Positions 8,595-16,192 of a stretch of DNA of 64,000 bases are shown here, piece by piece. Position numbers and translations under genes: made by a program. Location of the stretch: assembly GCF_024171485.1 (NCBI RefSeq), contig NZ_JALJZX010000004.1, positions 62,001-126,000 on the forward strand, in the 5' to 3' direction. Numbering within the stretch: position 1 is the stretch's first letter; the number at the start of each line of letters is the position of its first letter. The notes below the pieces were generated by a model. It worked only from the letters and a program-made list of their open reading frames with translations, was not told where the DNA came from and did no database searches. The DNA comes from Chryseobacterium sp. HSC-36S06. Its GTDB lineage: Bacteria > Bacteroidota > Bacteroidia > Flavobacteriales > Weeksellaceae.

Positions 8595-8712
8595 ATCGCT
8601 CCCTATTTTTTATTGTGCCGCAATATATAAATTAATTTGTTAAGTATGCAAAATATTTGGCTGAAAGTGCGAAATATCATGAGCCAGAAATGGCGATTTT
8701 TTTGCCACAGAA

Positions 8713-8810
8713 GTTCCCGCTTTCACTACTCGCTTTTTGTACTGGTTTGCGGCGGCGAAGCCGCCGCAAACCAGTACAAAAGAGCTCAGACAAACCGCTC
8801 AATCGGGGCT
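8713..8810 (+). repeat. Dispersed palindromic repeat, copy 1
   Basis: A GC-rich element in otherwise AT-rich intergenic DNA. Its core is a perfect 22-bp inverted repeat (8735-8756 with 8760-8781; inner sequence TGCGGCGGC/GCCGCCGCA) with a GAA loop. Outside the stem are GTTCCCGCTTT at the left and GAGCTC ... CGGGGC at the right. The same outer blocks recur in copy 2 at 10054-10113 on the opposite strand, while the centre differs. The hairpin lacks a U-tract, so it is not a typical terminator. Spurious reading frames across it should be ignored. Confidence 0.7.
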
Positions 8811-8844
8811 AAAAGTTCAGGCAGTTTCTCTTTTCGGAGGGTTT

Positions 8845-10020
8845 TTAATCTTCGTTCAGGACCTCGAGAATAATTCCGCAACCTTCTCTGATTTCGTCCA
8901 GAGACAAAGTAAGCGGAGGCGAAATCCGCAGATATTCATTACGGTAAAGCTGCCAGAAAACAACAAGGCCTTTCTCCATGCACCGTTTTGCGACATCCAA
9001 AGTATATTCCTGAGAACCGAGATTGACGGCCAGCATTAAACCGCGGCCGTTGATGTTTTTAATTTTCGGATGAACCAATAATTCGCGGAAGAGTTTTTCT
9101 TTTTCCTCCACTTCATTCATCAGTCCGCTTTCGAGAACTTCCTTCAACGTCGCATAACTTGAAGCTGCAATCAGCGGATTTCCGCCAAAAGTCGTGATAT
9201 GACCCAATTTAGGAGAGTGCGACAGGGACTCCATGATTTTGCGCGAACTCATAAAAGCACCCACCGGCACGCCGCCACCCATCCCTTTTCCCATCACCAG
9301 AATATCAGGAACAATCCCGTAATGTTCAAACGCGAAAAGTTTTCCGGTTCTTCCGAACCCGGGCTGAATTTCATCCAGAATCAATAAGGTGCCTACTTCT
9401 TCGCAGCGGGCTTTGAGTTTTTTCAGATAATCATTTTCAGGAACCAAAAAACCCGCTGCTCCCTGAATCGTTTCCAGAATTACACACGCGGTTTTCTCCG
9501 TGAGTCTTTCTAAATCTTCTTCTTTATTAAATTCAAGAAAACTCACCATCGGCAAAAGCGGGCGGAATTCACGCTTATGATATTCATTTCCGGAAACCGA
9601 CAAAGCACCGTGGGTATTTCCGTGGTACGAATTTTTGAAAGAGACGATTTCTTCTCTTCCGGTGTATCTTTTGGCAAGTTTTAAACTGCCGTCGATGGCT
9701 TCAGCACCGGAATTAACGAGATAAGTAACTTCCAAAGGATCGGGAGTAGCTTCTGCAAGCAGGTGGCAAAGTTTCACAGGCATTTCCTGGGCGTATTCGC
9801 CGTAAACCATTACATGGAGATATTTTTCTGCCTGTGTTTTAATGGCTTCAACAATTTTCGGGTGCGAGTGTCCTAACGTATTGGCGGAAACACCGGCTAC
9901 AAAATCGAGGTATTTTCTGCCGTCTTTACCGTAAATATAACTTCCTTCGGCTTTTTCTACTTCAAAGCCGGCGGCGAATTGAGTGGTTTGCGCCTGATAT
10001 TTAAAGAAATCTGATTTCAT
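8845..10020 (-). CDS. Class III aminotransferase (acetylornithine/ornithine aminotransferase-like)
   Basis: A 391-residue PLP enzyme of the class III fold. Visible are NSGAEAIDGSLKLAKRYTG (phosphate binding), SYHGNTHGALS, LILDEIQPGFGRTGKLFAFEH with the PLP-pyridine Asp, and the Schiff-base Lys in VMGKGMGGG near residue 245. The subgroup is annotated as aspartate aminotransferase family; the true amino donor cannot be read from sequence. Length is slightly short for GabT but normal for ArgD/RocD. No arginine genes are nearby. The gene is bracketed by two inverted copies of a palindromic repeat. Confidence 0.88.
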   Translation of the reverse strand: MKSDFFKYQAQTTQFAAGFEVEKAEGSYIYGKDGRKYLDFVAGVSANTLGHSHPKIVEAIKTQAEKYLHVMVYGEYAQEMPVKLCHLLAEATPDPLEVTYLVNSGAEAIDGSLKLAKRYTGREEIVSFKNSYHGNTHGALSVSGNEYHKREFRPLLPMVSFLEFNKEEDLERLTEKTACVILETIQGAAGFLVPENDYLKKLKARCEEVGTLLILDEIQPGFGRTGKLFAFEHYGIVPDILVMGKGMGGGVPVGAFMSSRKIMESLSHSPKLGHITTFGGNPLIAASSYATLKEVLESGLMNEVEEKEKLFRELLVHPKIKNINGRGLMLAVNLGSQEYTLDVAKRCMEKGLVVFWQLYRNEYLRISPPLTLSLDEIREGCGIILEVLNED

Positions 10021-10053
10021 TTTTTAACTGAATATTTATTTTGCACTATGTTT

Positions 10054-10113
10054 GCGCCCCGGCCTGAGTGGAGCTCTTTTTGTGAGGAGGAACGACGAAC
10101 AAAAAGCGGGAAC
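10054..10113 (-). repeat. Dispersed palindromic repeat, copy 2
   Basis: Read on the minus strand it gives GTTCCCGCTTTTTGT, a short variable centre, ACAAAAAGAGCTC, then CCGGGGC, aligning with the conserved outer blocks of the element at 8713-8810. The inner stem (10076-10083 with 10099-10106) is only 8 bp and has a different loop. It is upstream of the class III aminotransferase start, so the gene lies between inverted copies. Confidence 0.65.
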
Positions 10114-10141
10114 GGAGGACGGATGTAGGCGCCCAAATAAA

Positions 10142-11878
10142 TTATTTCCTTACCCTTTTCGGTTTCTTCGCTTCTTCCTTAGCTTTGGCTTCATCAATAT
10201 CTTTCTGGGCCTGGTTGTAGAGCGTATCGGCAGGTTCGTACTTTATTTCTTCGTACTCAGGTGTGTCGAGGAAAATGTCCTGCCATTTCCGCAGGCGGTC
10301 TTTTGTATTCCAGTTGAAATCGGGGAAAAATCTTTTTTCGCGGGAAATCTTGCTCATTGGATAAACATCAGTATTAGCGCCAACGTTACATGAAATAATC
10401 TGCACTTTATTTTCTTCAAACTCTGCTTCAATAGTTCCGCAGGTTGAAAGGGACACACCGATTCTTTCCACCTCTTTTGTTTTTTCATTCTGATCGTCGG
10501 CATACGTAATTGCCTGCGCATTACCGATTACTTTTGCGAGACTGATTTCGTTCTCCTTGTAATAAACCGTCATCAGTTTACCCTTTACCTGATTGAATTC
10601 GTCTTTTAAATTAAGTGAATCTGCCTTGCTGATGGCAAAGGCGTTTCCGATTACTTTTAAGGAATCGATATATTCACTTTCTGTATCGAAATATGCTTCA
10701 ATCTTATCTCCTGTTACCTGTTTCTCGCCGCTCCAGGCAATAGGTTTCCCAAAAAGATGCATAACACCGTCGGTTTCATTAAAACTTAAGGAATCTGCTC
10801 TGAGCTGTATGTTCGATTTAAACATTCGGGCTTTGCGGTAGGCCCGAAGGAAGCTCTTTTTCTTAGATGGGTTGGCTTCATCAAGTTTCTGATAAGCTAA
10901 AATCCTCTGTGCCGAAAAATACATGGAATCTTTTTCCAGAATCTTCACCGCGTACGGCTTGTCTGTCATCATGGCAGAATCTTTTTTCTCGTAGATTTCG
11001 CCATAACCGCCTTTCATATACCGTTTTTCTTTAGGATCCCGCAGCGTAACATTCCCTTTTGCCGTACCAAAACCGGTAATCTGATTAAAGTACATATCAT
11101 CGCCAGTTAGAATCTTATCATTATAATGAATTCTGGAGTTCTTCTTCAGATAAACCTCTTTCGAATTCATGTTGTAGGAACCCTTTTCGGTATAGATAAG
11201 ATTGGATGGATTCTGTTTATTAGTAATGGTTGTAGGCCCGAAAAATTCTGCAGTGTTGGTATTTTGGTTCTGTTTGATATTCGTGCCTTCAACGGTGTAA
11301 TCGGGGTTATTGATCTTCACGTTACCTGTAAAATCGATCATTCGGGAATTGAGATCGTAGGTTGCGGATTTGGTGTACATTACGTTGGTAGCATCTGAAA
11401 TGGTGCCGCCTGTATTAAAATATGCCTTATTCGAAACCCTGTCGTAATAAAGTGTTTCGGTTTTTATCGTCTGCTGCGGATCTGTAAGCACCACGTTCTT
11501 GCGGGCGATTCCTTTCTGAGAGTTACCGTCGTACTCCATTTCTCCGGCAGTAATCACAGAGCCGTCAGCATTTTGAAGTTTCACATTGCCGACCGCTTTT
11601 ACAAAGTTCTGCTCTTCGTAGAAAATGACCTCATCTGCACTGAGAAGTGAACCCTCATGCTCGAACTGTACATTCCCGGAAAAAAAAGGATTTCCGTTAT
11701 ATCTACCTGGAATTTTCTGGAAAAAATCAGAGTGAATCAGACGGACTTTATCGCCTGGTGTTGAGTTTTGTGACGAATTGAAATACGGATCTTTCACCAA
11801 CGGACCCTGCGGTTTGGTTATAATCTGCGCAAAAAACTGTGCACTGATGAAAAGAAATACAACGAAAAGTTTTTTCAT
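10142..11878 (-). CDS. OstA-like protein (LptA/LptD N-terminal type), LPS transport
   Basis: A 578-residue protein with a signal peptide (MKKLFVVFLFISAQFFAQ) followed by repeated OstA/LptA beta-jellyroll units, visible as recurrent motifs such as FSGNVQFEHEGSLLSADEVIFY and TAGEMEYDGNSQKGIARKNVVL. This fold binds the acyl chains of LPS on the periplasmic bridge to the outer membrane. The C-terminus is Lys/Glu-rich and basic (KAKEEAKKPKRVRK). Its ATG overlaps the stop of the Fur-family gene by one nucleotide (TAATG), implying translational coupling. Confidence 0.85.
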   Translation of the reverse strand: MKKLFVVFLFISAQFFAQIITKPQGPLVKDPYFNSSQNSTPGDKVRLIHSDFFQKIPGRYNGNPFFSGNVQFEHEGSLLSADEVIFYEEQNFVKAVGNVKLQNADGSVITAGEMEYDGNSQKGIARKNVVLTDPQQTIKTETLYYDRVSNKAYFNTGGTISDATNVMYTKSATYDLNSRMIDFTGNVKINNPDYTVEGTNIKQNQNTNTAEFFGPTTITNKQNPSNLIYTEKGSYNMNSKEVYLKKNSRIHYNDKILTGDDMYFNQITGFGTAKGNVTLRDPKEKRYMKGGYGEIYEKKDSAMMTDKPYAVKILEKDSMYFSAQRILAYQKLDEANPSKKKSFLRAYRKARMFKSNIQLRADSLSFNETDGVMHLFGKPIAWSGEKQVTGDKIEAYFDTESEYIDSLKVIGNAFAISKADSLNLKDEFNQVKGKLMTVYYKENEISLAKVIGNAQAITYADDQNEKTKEVERIGVSLSTCGTIEAEFEENKVQIISCNVGANTDVYPMSKISREKRFFPDFNWNTKDRLRKWQDIFLDTPEYEEIKYEPADTLYNQAQKDIDEAKAKEEAKKPKRVRK

Positions 11879-12351
11879 TAATTTTTTTTGGTACCGTAAA
11901 AATAGAGCGAATGAGAATCAATATTTACACCAAATGCGCTTTCAATTGCTTCTTTAATCCCCTGAATTCTAGGGTCGCAGAACTCGATAATTTCTTCTAT
12001 TTCCTTGTCGGAACCTTTCTTATAAATCACTAAATGATCGTGTTGTTTATCAAAATATGATTTTTCGTAAGAAGATGATGTAAGTGTTTTTTCACCAAAC
12101 TGGTGTTTTCGTATGAGACCCGCATCCAGAAAAATTTCGATAGTATTGTAAATAGTCGCTTTGGAGACATGATACTTTTTCTGCATCATAAGCAGATAAA
12201 GATCATCTACATTAAAATGATGCTCCATAGAGTAGATTTCCTCCAGAATGGTGTAACGTTCCGGTGTATTTCTAAACCCTTTTTCTAGAAGATACTGTCT
12301 TAAAACTTCTTTAATTGTAGTTATATTAAGGTCTTTCTGTTTCGTGTCCAT
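11878..12351 (-). CDS. Fur-family transcriptional regulator lacking the structural zinc cysteines
   Basis: A 157-residue protein with the Fur winged helix (FRNTPERYTILEEIYSMEHHF, then KYHVSKATIYNTIEIFLDAGLI) and the metal-site start QHDHLVIY. In canonical Fur the next residues contain CxxC, which binds structural zinc; here they read KKGSDKEI, and the protein has a single Cys. Metal selectivity (Fe, Zn, Mn or peroxide) therefore cannot be assigned. The ATG at 12351 is preferred over a TTG one codon earlier. It precedes and overlaps the OstA-like gene. A 21-bp palindrome overlaps its promoter. Confidence 0.88.
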   Translation of the reverse strand: MDTKQKDLNITTIKEVLRQYLLEKGFRNTPERYTILEEIYSMEHHFNVDDLYLLMMQKKYHVSKATIYNTIEIFLDAGLIRKHQFGEKTLTSSSYEKSYFDKQHDHLVIYKKGSDKEIEEIIEFCDPRIQGIKEAIESAFGVNIDSHSLYFYGTKKN

Positions 12352-12367
12352 CAAATAAAATTATATG

Positions 12368-12375
12368 CAAATTTA
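12368..12375 (-). promoter_or_regulatory. -7 box of the Fur-family/OstA operon
   Basis: Minus-strand TAAATTTG, an exact TAnnTTTG match 16 nt upstream of the ATG. The -33 position falls inside the palindrome at 12378-12398. Confidence 0.5.
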
Positions 12376-12377
12376 GG

Positions 12378-12398
12378 GATTTCATTCTAAATGAAATC
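12378..12398. promoter_or_regulatory. Candidate Fur-family operator (palindrome)
   Basis: GATTTCAT and ATGAAATC form a perfect 8-bp inverted repeat separated by TCTAA. It lies immediately upstream of the -7 box of the regulator gene, where a repressor would block polymerase. Autoregulation by the downstream Fur-family protein is inferred. Confidence 0.5.
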
Positions 12399-12442
12399 GT
12401 GGTTGGTGTGGGAAGATTCCCTACCGAAAGCCTTAAGTACTC

Positions 12443-14434
12443 TTATGAATTATAATGTCTAAAATCTACCTGCTGAATTTTTTTGGTGACTACTTTCTGG
12501 TCCAGAAGCGGCGCTGATTCTACCACCACGTTATGCGCAGATACGCCCCAGGCCTTGAAATCGTCGCTGCCAATATATTTAACAAAATTATAAATGTTAA
12601 GCGTAATTTTTTCTTTCACCGTCAGCAGCGTGTCGTTGATATACGTATTATCAATGATGATATACTTAAGATCAGGCGGAATATTATGTGCACGGAGCGA
12701 GGGATGACTGCTTCGGGATGGGATGCTTCCTTCTTCCATCATATCGGCTAAAACCTGATCAAAATAATCATTAATCCTTCTGTCAATTTTGAAACCCAAA
12801 AGAAAATTGATCCGGTAAATGGTTCCCGGCATTATTTCGTCAACCGTGTATTTATACGTAAACGGATCTTCCTGATTCACAATATTAAGGATAAAGTAAT
12901 GATCTGCCCTTTTTGGCTGTTTGCGGAGAATTGAATAGATGATTTTTGCTTCGATTTCATCATCCTTTTTCGCTCGGCTAAGAAATGCTAAGTTGGTTGC
13001 GTACTTAGGTATCGTTTCATCAAGCTTTAAATCTTTAATGATAGAGACATATTTATCGAGTTTAACGAATTTGATGAATTTGGATTTAATCAGGCGCCCA
13101 TTGTACCACGCATACATACACACGGCAATAAAACCTCCCAGAACTATGGTAAGCCAACCCCCGTCAAAGAATTTAATCACATTTGCATAGAAAAACCCTA
13201 ATTCAATAAAAAGGTAAAGTCCCAGAAATCCGAAAGCAAAAATTTTATTAACCCTGCTTCTGTTGAGCCAGTAAAACAGCAGCGTGGTCGTCATCAGCAT
13301 CGTAATCGTGATGGTTAATCCATAAGCGGCCTCCATCAGTTCAGAGTGCTGAAAATAGATGACCACAATAAAACAAAGCACCATTAAACCCCAGTTAATG
13401 CGGGGAATATACATTTGACCTTTAATTCCGGACGGATAATCGATTTGCTGGTTAGGCCAGAATGAAACCGACATCGCTTCGGAAAACATCGTAAAAGACC
13501 CAGTAATCACCGACTGACTCGCAATAATTGCAGCGGCAGTTGCGAGTATAACACCCGGTAAAATTGCCCATACCGGCATGATTCCGAACATTGGATTGAT
13601 TCCCTGAGCGACTAAATGGTGATTATCCAGAAGCCAGGCACCCTGACCCAGATAATTTAAAATAAGCATTATTTTTACGAAAATCCAACTTACCCGTATA
13701 TTCTGTTTTCCGCAATGTCCCAGATCAGAATATAAAGCCTCAGCTCCGGTTGTACACAGAAAAACTGCACCCATAATTACAATCGCACTCGGCGAATGGG
13801 TAATTAAATTGTACGCATAATAAGGATTGAAAGATTTAAGAATATCCAGATGATCGAAAACATGCATGGACCCAAATATTCCCAGGACGAGGAACCACAC
13901 TACCATCACCGGACCGAAAAACTTACCGATAGAGGCCGTTCCGAACTGCTGAATAAAAAAAACGATGGCTAAAATAATCAACGTGATCGCGACTACTGGT
14001 GTATGGGGGTTGTAAATTTTCAAACCTTCTACAGCAGACATCACTGTAAGTGAGGGTGTAATAACGCTGTCGGCGACCAGTGTAGAGGCACCGATTATGG
14101 CAACGACGTACAGCCATTTCTTTTTGAGCCTTTTCACGAGGGAATAAAGAGAAAGAATTCCGCCTTCACCTTTGTTATCGGCACGCAGGGCGATAATTAC
14201 GTATTTTAAAGTCGTTTGTAGCGTCAGTGTCCAGATGATACATGAGAGTGCACCTTCAATGTATTCGTCGAATGGCATATTTCCACCGTCCTTTCGCGCG
14301 TTCACAATTGCCTTCATTACGTAAAGGGGCGATGTTCCGATATCTCCGAAAACAATTCCCAGTGAAACTAAAACTCCCATGGCGGTAAGTTTCTTGGTAT
14401 CGAAATGATGCCCACCGATAACTACATCTGACAT
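12443..14434 (-). CDS. kup: KUP-family potassium uptake protein
   Basis: A 663-residue protein. The N-terminal two thirds hold about twelve membrane segments with the KUP hallmark GIVFGDIGTSPLYV near residue 25 and GEGGILSLYSL near 93. The last ~220 residues are a soluble cytosolic domain. The family imports K+ in symport with protons across the inner membrane. Length and order are typical. It has its own -7 box and is preceded by the terminator of pdhB, so it is probably monocistronic. No kdp or trk genes are in the window. Confidence 0.95.
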   Translation of the reverse strand: MSDVVIGGHHFDTKKLTAMGVLVSLGIVFGDIGTSPLYVMKAIVNARKDGGNMPFDEYIEGALSCIIWTLTLQTTLKYVIIALRADNKGEGGILSLYSLVKRLKKKWLYVVAIIGASTLVADSVITPSLTVMSAVEGLKIYNPHTPVVAITLIILAIVFFIQQFGTASIGKFFGPVMVVWFLVLGIFGSMHVFDHLDILKSFNPYYAYNLITHSPSAIVIMGAVFLCTTGAEALYSDLGHCGKQNIRVSWIFVKIMLILNYLGQGAWLLDNHHLVAQGINPMFGIMPVWAILPGVILATAAAIIASQSVITGSFTMFSEAMSVSFWPNQQIDYPSGIKGQMYIPRINWGLMVLCFIVVIYFQHSELMEAAYGLTITITMLMTTTLLFYWLNRSRVNKIFAFGFLGLYLFIELGFFYANVIKFFDGGWLTIVLGGFIAVCMYAWYNGRLIKSKFIKFVKLDKYVSIIKDLKLDETIPKYATNLAFLSRAKKDDEIEAKIIYSILRKQPKRADHYFILNIVNQEDPFTYKYTVDEIMPGTIYRINFLLGFKIDRRINDYFDQVLADMMEEGSIPSRSSHPSLRAHNIPPDLKYIIIDNTYINDTLLTVKEKITLNIYNFVKYIGSDDFKAWGVSAHNVVVESAPLLDQKVVTKKIQQVDFRHYNS

Positions 14435-14454
14435 TTTTAGTAATATTTAATGCG

Positions 14455-14462
14455 CAAATTTA
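14455..14462 (-). promoter_or_regulatory. -7 box of kup
   Basis: Minus-strand TAAATTTG, an exact TAnnTTTG match, 20 nt upstream of the start codon. Confidence 0.5.
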
Positions 14463-14510
14463 GATTAAAAACCAATTCGCGCATCTTTTTTTCCCGGATA
14501 TATGAAGTTC

Positions 14511-14540
14511 AGACCAAAAAAAACTCCCATTCGGGAGTTT
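14511..14540 (-). terminator. Terminator of pdhB
   Basis: An 8-bp stem AAACTCCC/GGGAGTTT (14521-14528 with 14533-14540) with ATTC loop, followed on the minus strand by a run of T. Confidence 0.88.
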
Positions 14541-14544
14541 TAAT

Positions 14545-15534
14545 TTATGCTTTAATGTACATTGCTTTTTTAATTTCTTCCTTCACTTTCTCAAGTTTCG
14601 GGAACCATTCTGCAAACAGCGCGGCAGAATAAGGTGCCGGTGCATCTGGAGTAGTAATTCTCTTGATAGGCGCATCCAGATAATCAAATGCTTTCTGCTG
14701 AATCATGTAAGTAATTTCTGATGAAACAGAACCAAACGGCCACGCTTCTTCTAAAACAACCAATCTATTTGTCTTCTTAACTGAAGCGATAATAGTATCA
14801 AAATCGAGCGGACGAACCGTTCTAAGGTCGATTACTTCAACAGAAATACCTTCCTTCTCCATATCTTCAGCCGCCTGCATCGCAAGTTTCATAATCTTAC
14901 CGAAAGAAACCAAAGTAACATCTTTACCTTCTTTTTTGATGTCGGCTTTTCCTATTGGGATATAATATTCTTCTTCAGGAATTTCCATTTTGTCGCCATA
15001 CATCTGCTCAGATTCCATGAAAATTACAGGATCATTATCCTGAATTGCACTTTTCAACAATCCTTTTGCGTCATAAGGGTTAGAAGGAACGATAACTTTT
15101 AAACCGGGGATGTTGGCAAACCAGCTTTCCAAAGCCTGCGAGTGCGTTGCACCCAACTGGCCTGCAGACGCTGTAGGACCACGGAACACGATTGGGCAAT
15201 TCCACTGGCCTCCGCTCATCTGGCGGATTTTTGCTGCGTTATTGATGATCTGATCGATCCCAACGAGAGAAAAGTTGAACGTCATGTATTCTACAATCGG
15301 TCTGTTTCCGTTCATTGCTGAACCTACTGCAATTCCTGTAAAACCAAGTTCCGCGATTGGCGTATCAATGACTCTTTTAGGTCCGAATTCATCGAGCATA
15401 CCTTTTGATGCTTTGTAAGCACCATTGTATTCTGCAACTTCTTCACCCATCAGGTAGATTGATTCGTCTTTACGCATTTCTTCGCTCATTGCTTGGGCAA
15501 TCACTTCACGAAAAGTATATTCCTTCATATTCAT
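14545..15534 (-). CDS. pdhB: Pyruvate dehydrogenase E1 component, beta subunit
   Basis: A 329-residue thiamine-diphosphate enzyme subunit of the 2-oxoacid dehydrogenase family. Motifs are YLMGEEVAEYNGAYKAS, VIDTPIAELGFTGIAVG, GGQWNCPIVFRGP and VVLEEAWPFGSVSSE. It would pair with an alpha subunit to decarboxylate pyruvate to acetyl-lipoyl-E2; the alpha and E2 genes are not in this window. The 'EYNGAY' and 'GAYKASKGM' details favour pyruvate over branched-chain substrates, but that choice is an inference. Two ATGs are six bases apart; the second (15528) is equally likely to be used. Confidence 0.92.
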   Translation of the reverse strand: MNMKEYTFREVIAQAMSEEMRKDESIYLMGEEVAEYNGAYKASKGMLDEFGPKRVIDTPIAELGFTGIAVGSAMNGNRPIVEYMTFNFSLVGIDQIINNAAKIRQMSGGQWNCPIVFRGPTASAGQLGATHSQALESWFANIPGLKVIVPSNPYDAKGLLKSAIQDNDPVIFMESEQMYGDKMEIPEEEYYIPIGKADIKKEGKDVTLVSFGKIMKLAMQAAEDMEKEGISVEVIDLRTVRPLDFDTIIASVKKTNRLVVLEEAWPFGSVSSEITYMIQQKAFDYLDAPIKRITTPDAPAPYSAALFAEWFPKLEKVKEEIKKAMYIKA

Positions 15535-15549
15535 TGAAAAATTAGACTA

Positions 15550-15557
15550 CAAAAGTA
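15550..15557 (-). promoter_or_regulatory. -7 box of pdhB
   Basis: Minus-strand TACTTTTG, an exact TAnnTTTG match about 16 nt upstream of the start. Confidence 0.45.
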
Positions 15558-15594
15558 AAGATTTTTTCCCAAACCTTCAGATGATAAACGACAT

Positions 15595-15624
15595 AAAAAA
15601 AGCAATCCTTTCGAATTGCTTTTT
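15595..15624 (-). terminator. Terminator of the DUF2147 gene
   Basis: Stem AAAAAGCAAT/ATTGCTTTTT with an 8-nt loop and an A-run at the left that becomes a U-tract in the minus-strand transcript. Confidence 0.85.
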
Positions 15625-15642
15625 AAATTTATTTTGAAATTA

Positions 15643-16062
15643 TTATTTCAGTTTATGCCAGGTTTGGCTTCTTCCGATTAAAGAAAATCCGATATAACCT
15701 CTTACATTCAGTTTGTCGCCGCTTCTGGTGATTGTACATTTGTACGTTTTTCCTGTTTTGGGATCAGTAATGGTTCCGCCAGTAAATTCGTTACCGTCTT
15801 TTTTAAGACCGCGCACTACTTCCATACCGAGAATTGGCTTGTTCTTTCTGTCATCTTTACAGTCAACACAATTTGGGTTTGCAGGTTTTATTAAAAGCTG
15901 GGTTACCTTACCGTAATATTTACCATCGGATTTCTTAAAAATTTCTACGATGGACTTTTCCTGCCCTGTTTCATCATCGATGGTCTTCCATTTTCCTTCG
16001 ATTTGAGCATAAGATAGAGTTGCAAAAAACAGCGCAACAAAAGCGAAAATTATTTTTTTCAT
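15643..16062 (-). CDS. DUF2147 domain secreted protein
   Basis: A 139-residue protein with a signal peptide (MKKIIFAFVALFFATLSYAQ) and a DUF2147 domain: IEGKWKTIDDETGQEKSIVEIFK at the start, NCVDCKDDRKNKPILG in the middle and LNVRGYIGFSLIGRSQTWHK at the end. The family is periplasmic or secreted and probably lipocalin-like; its function is unknown. The CVDC pair is conserved in the family. It has its own promoter and terminator. Confidence 0.9.
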   Translation of the reverse strand: MKKIIFAFVALFFATLSYAQIEGKWKTIDDETGQEKSIVEIFKKSDGKYYGKVTQLLIKPANPNCVDCKDDRKNKPILGMEVVRGLKKDGNEFTGGTITDPKTGKTYKCTITRSGDKLNVRGYIGFSLIGRSQTWHKLK

Positions 16063-16091
16063 TTTATAAAATATTTAAATTTTTAGTTGGA

Positions 16092-16121
16092 TAAATGTAA
16101 TTAAAAAAAGTTAAACACCAA
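16092..16121 (-). promoter_or_regulatory. Promoter of the DUF2147 gene
   Basis: On the minus strand TTG (16119-16121), a 19-nt spacer, then TACATTTA (16092-16099), one mismatch from TAnnTTTG. Confidence 0.6.
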
Positions 16122-16192
16122 ATCTTTAATTATTCATCACATACTTTTACAGCCTAATTCCAAAAACTTTAAATTTAAACATTGGTTTAATT

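Noticed and set aside
8637-9039. Plus-strand frames running through the palindromic repeat into the aminotransferase gene.
   Set aside because: They read across a hairpin and then antisense to the aminotransferase; the composition is not protein-like.
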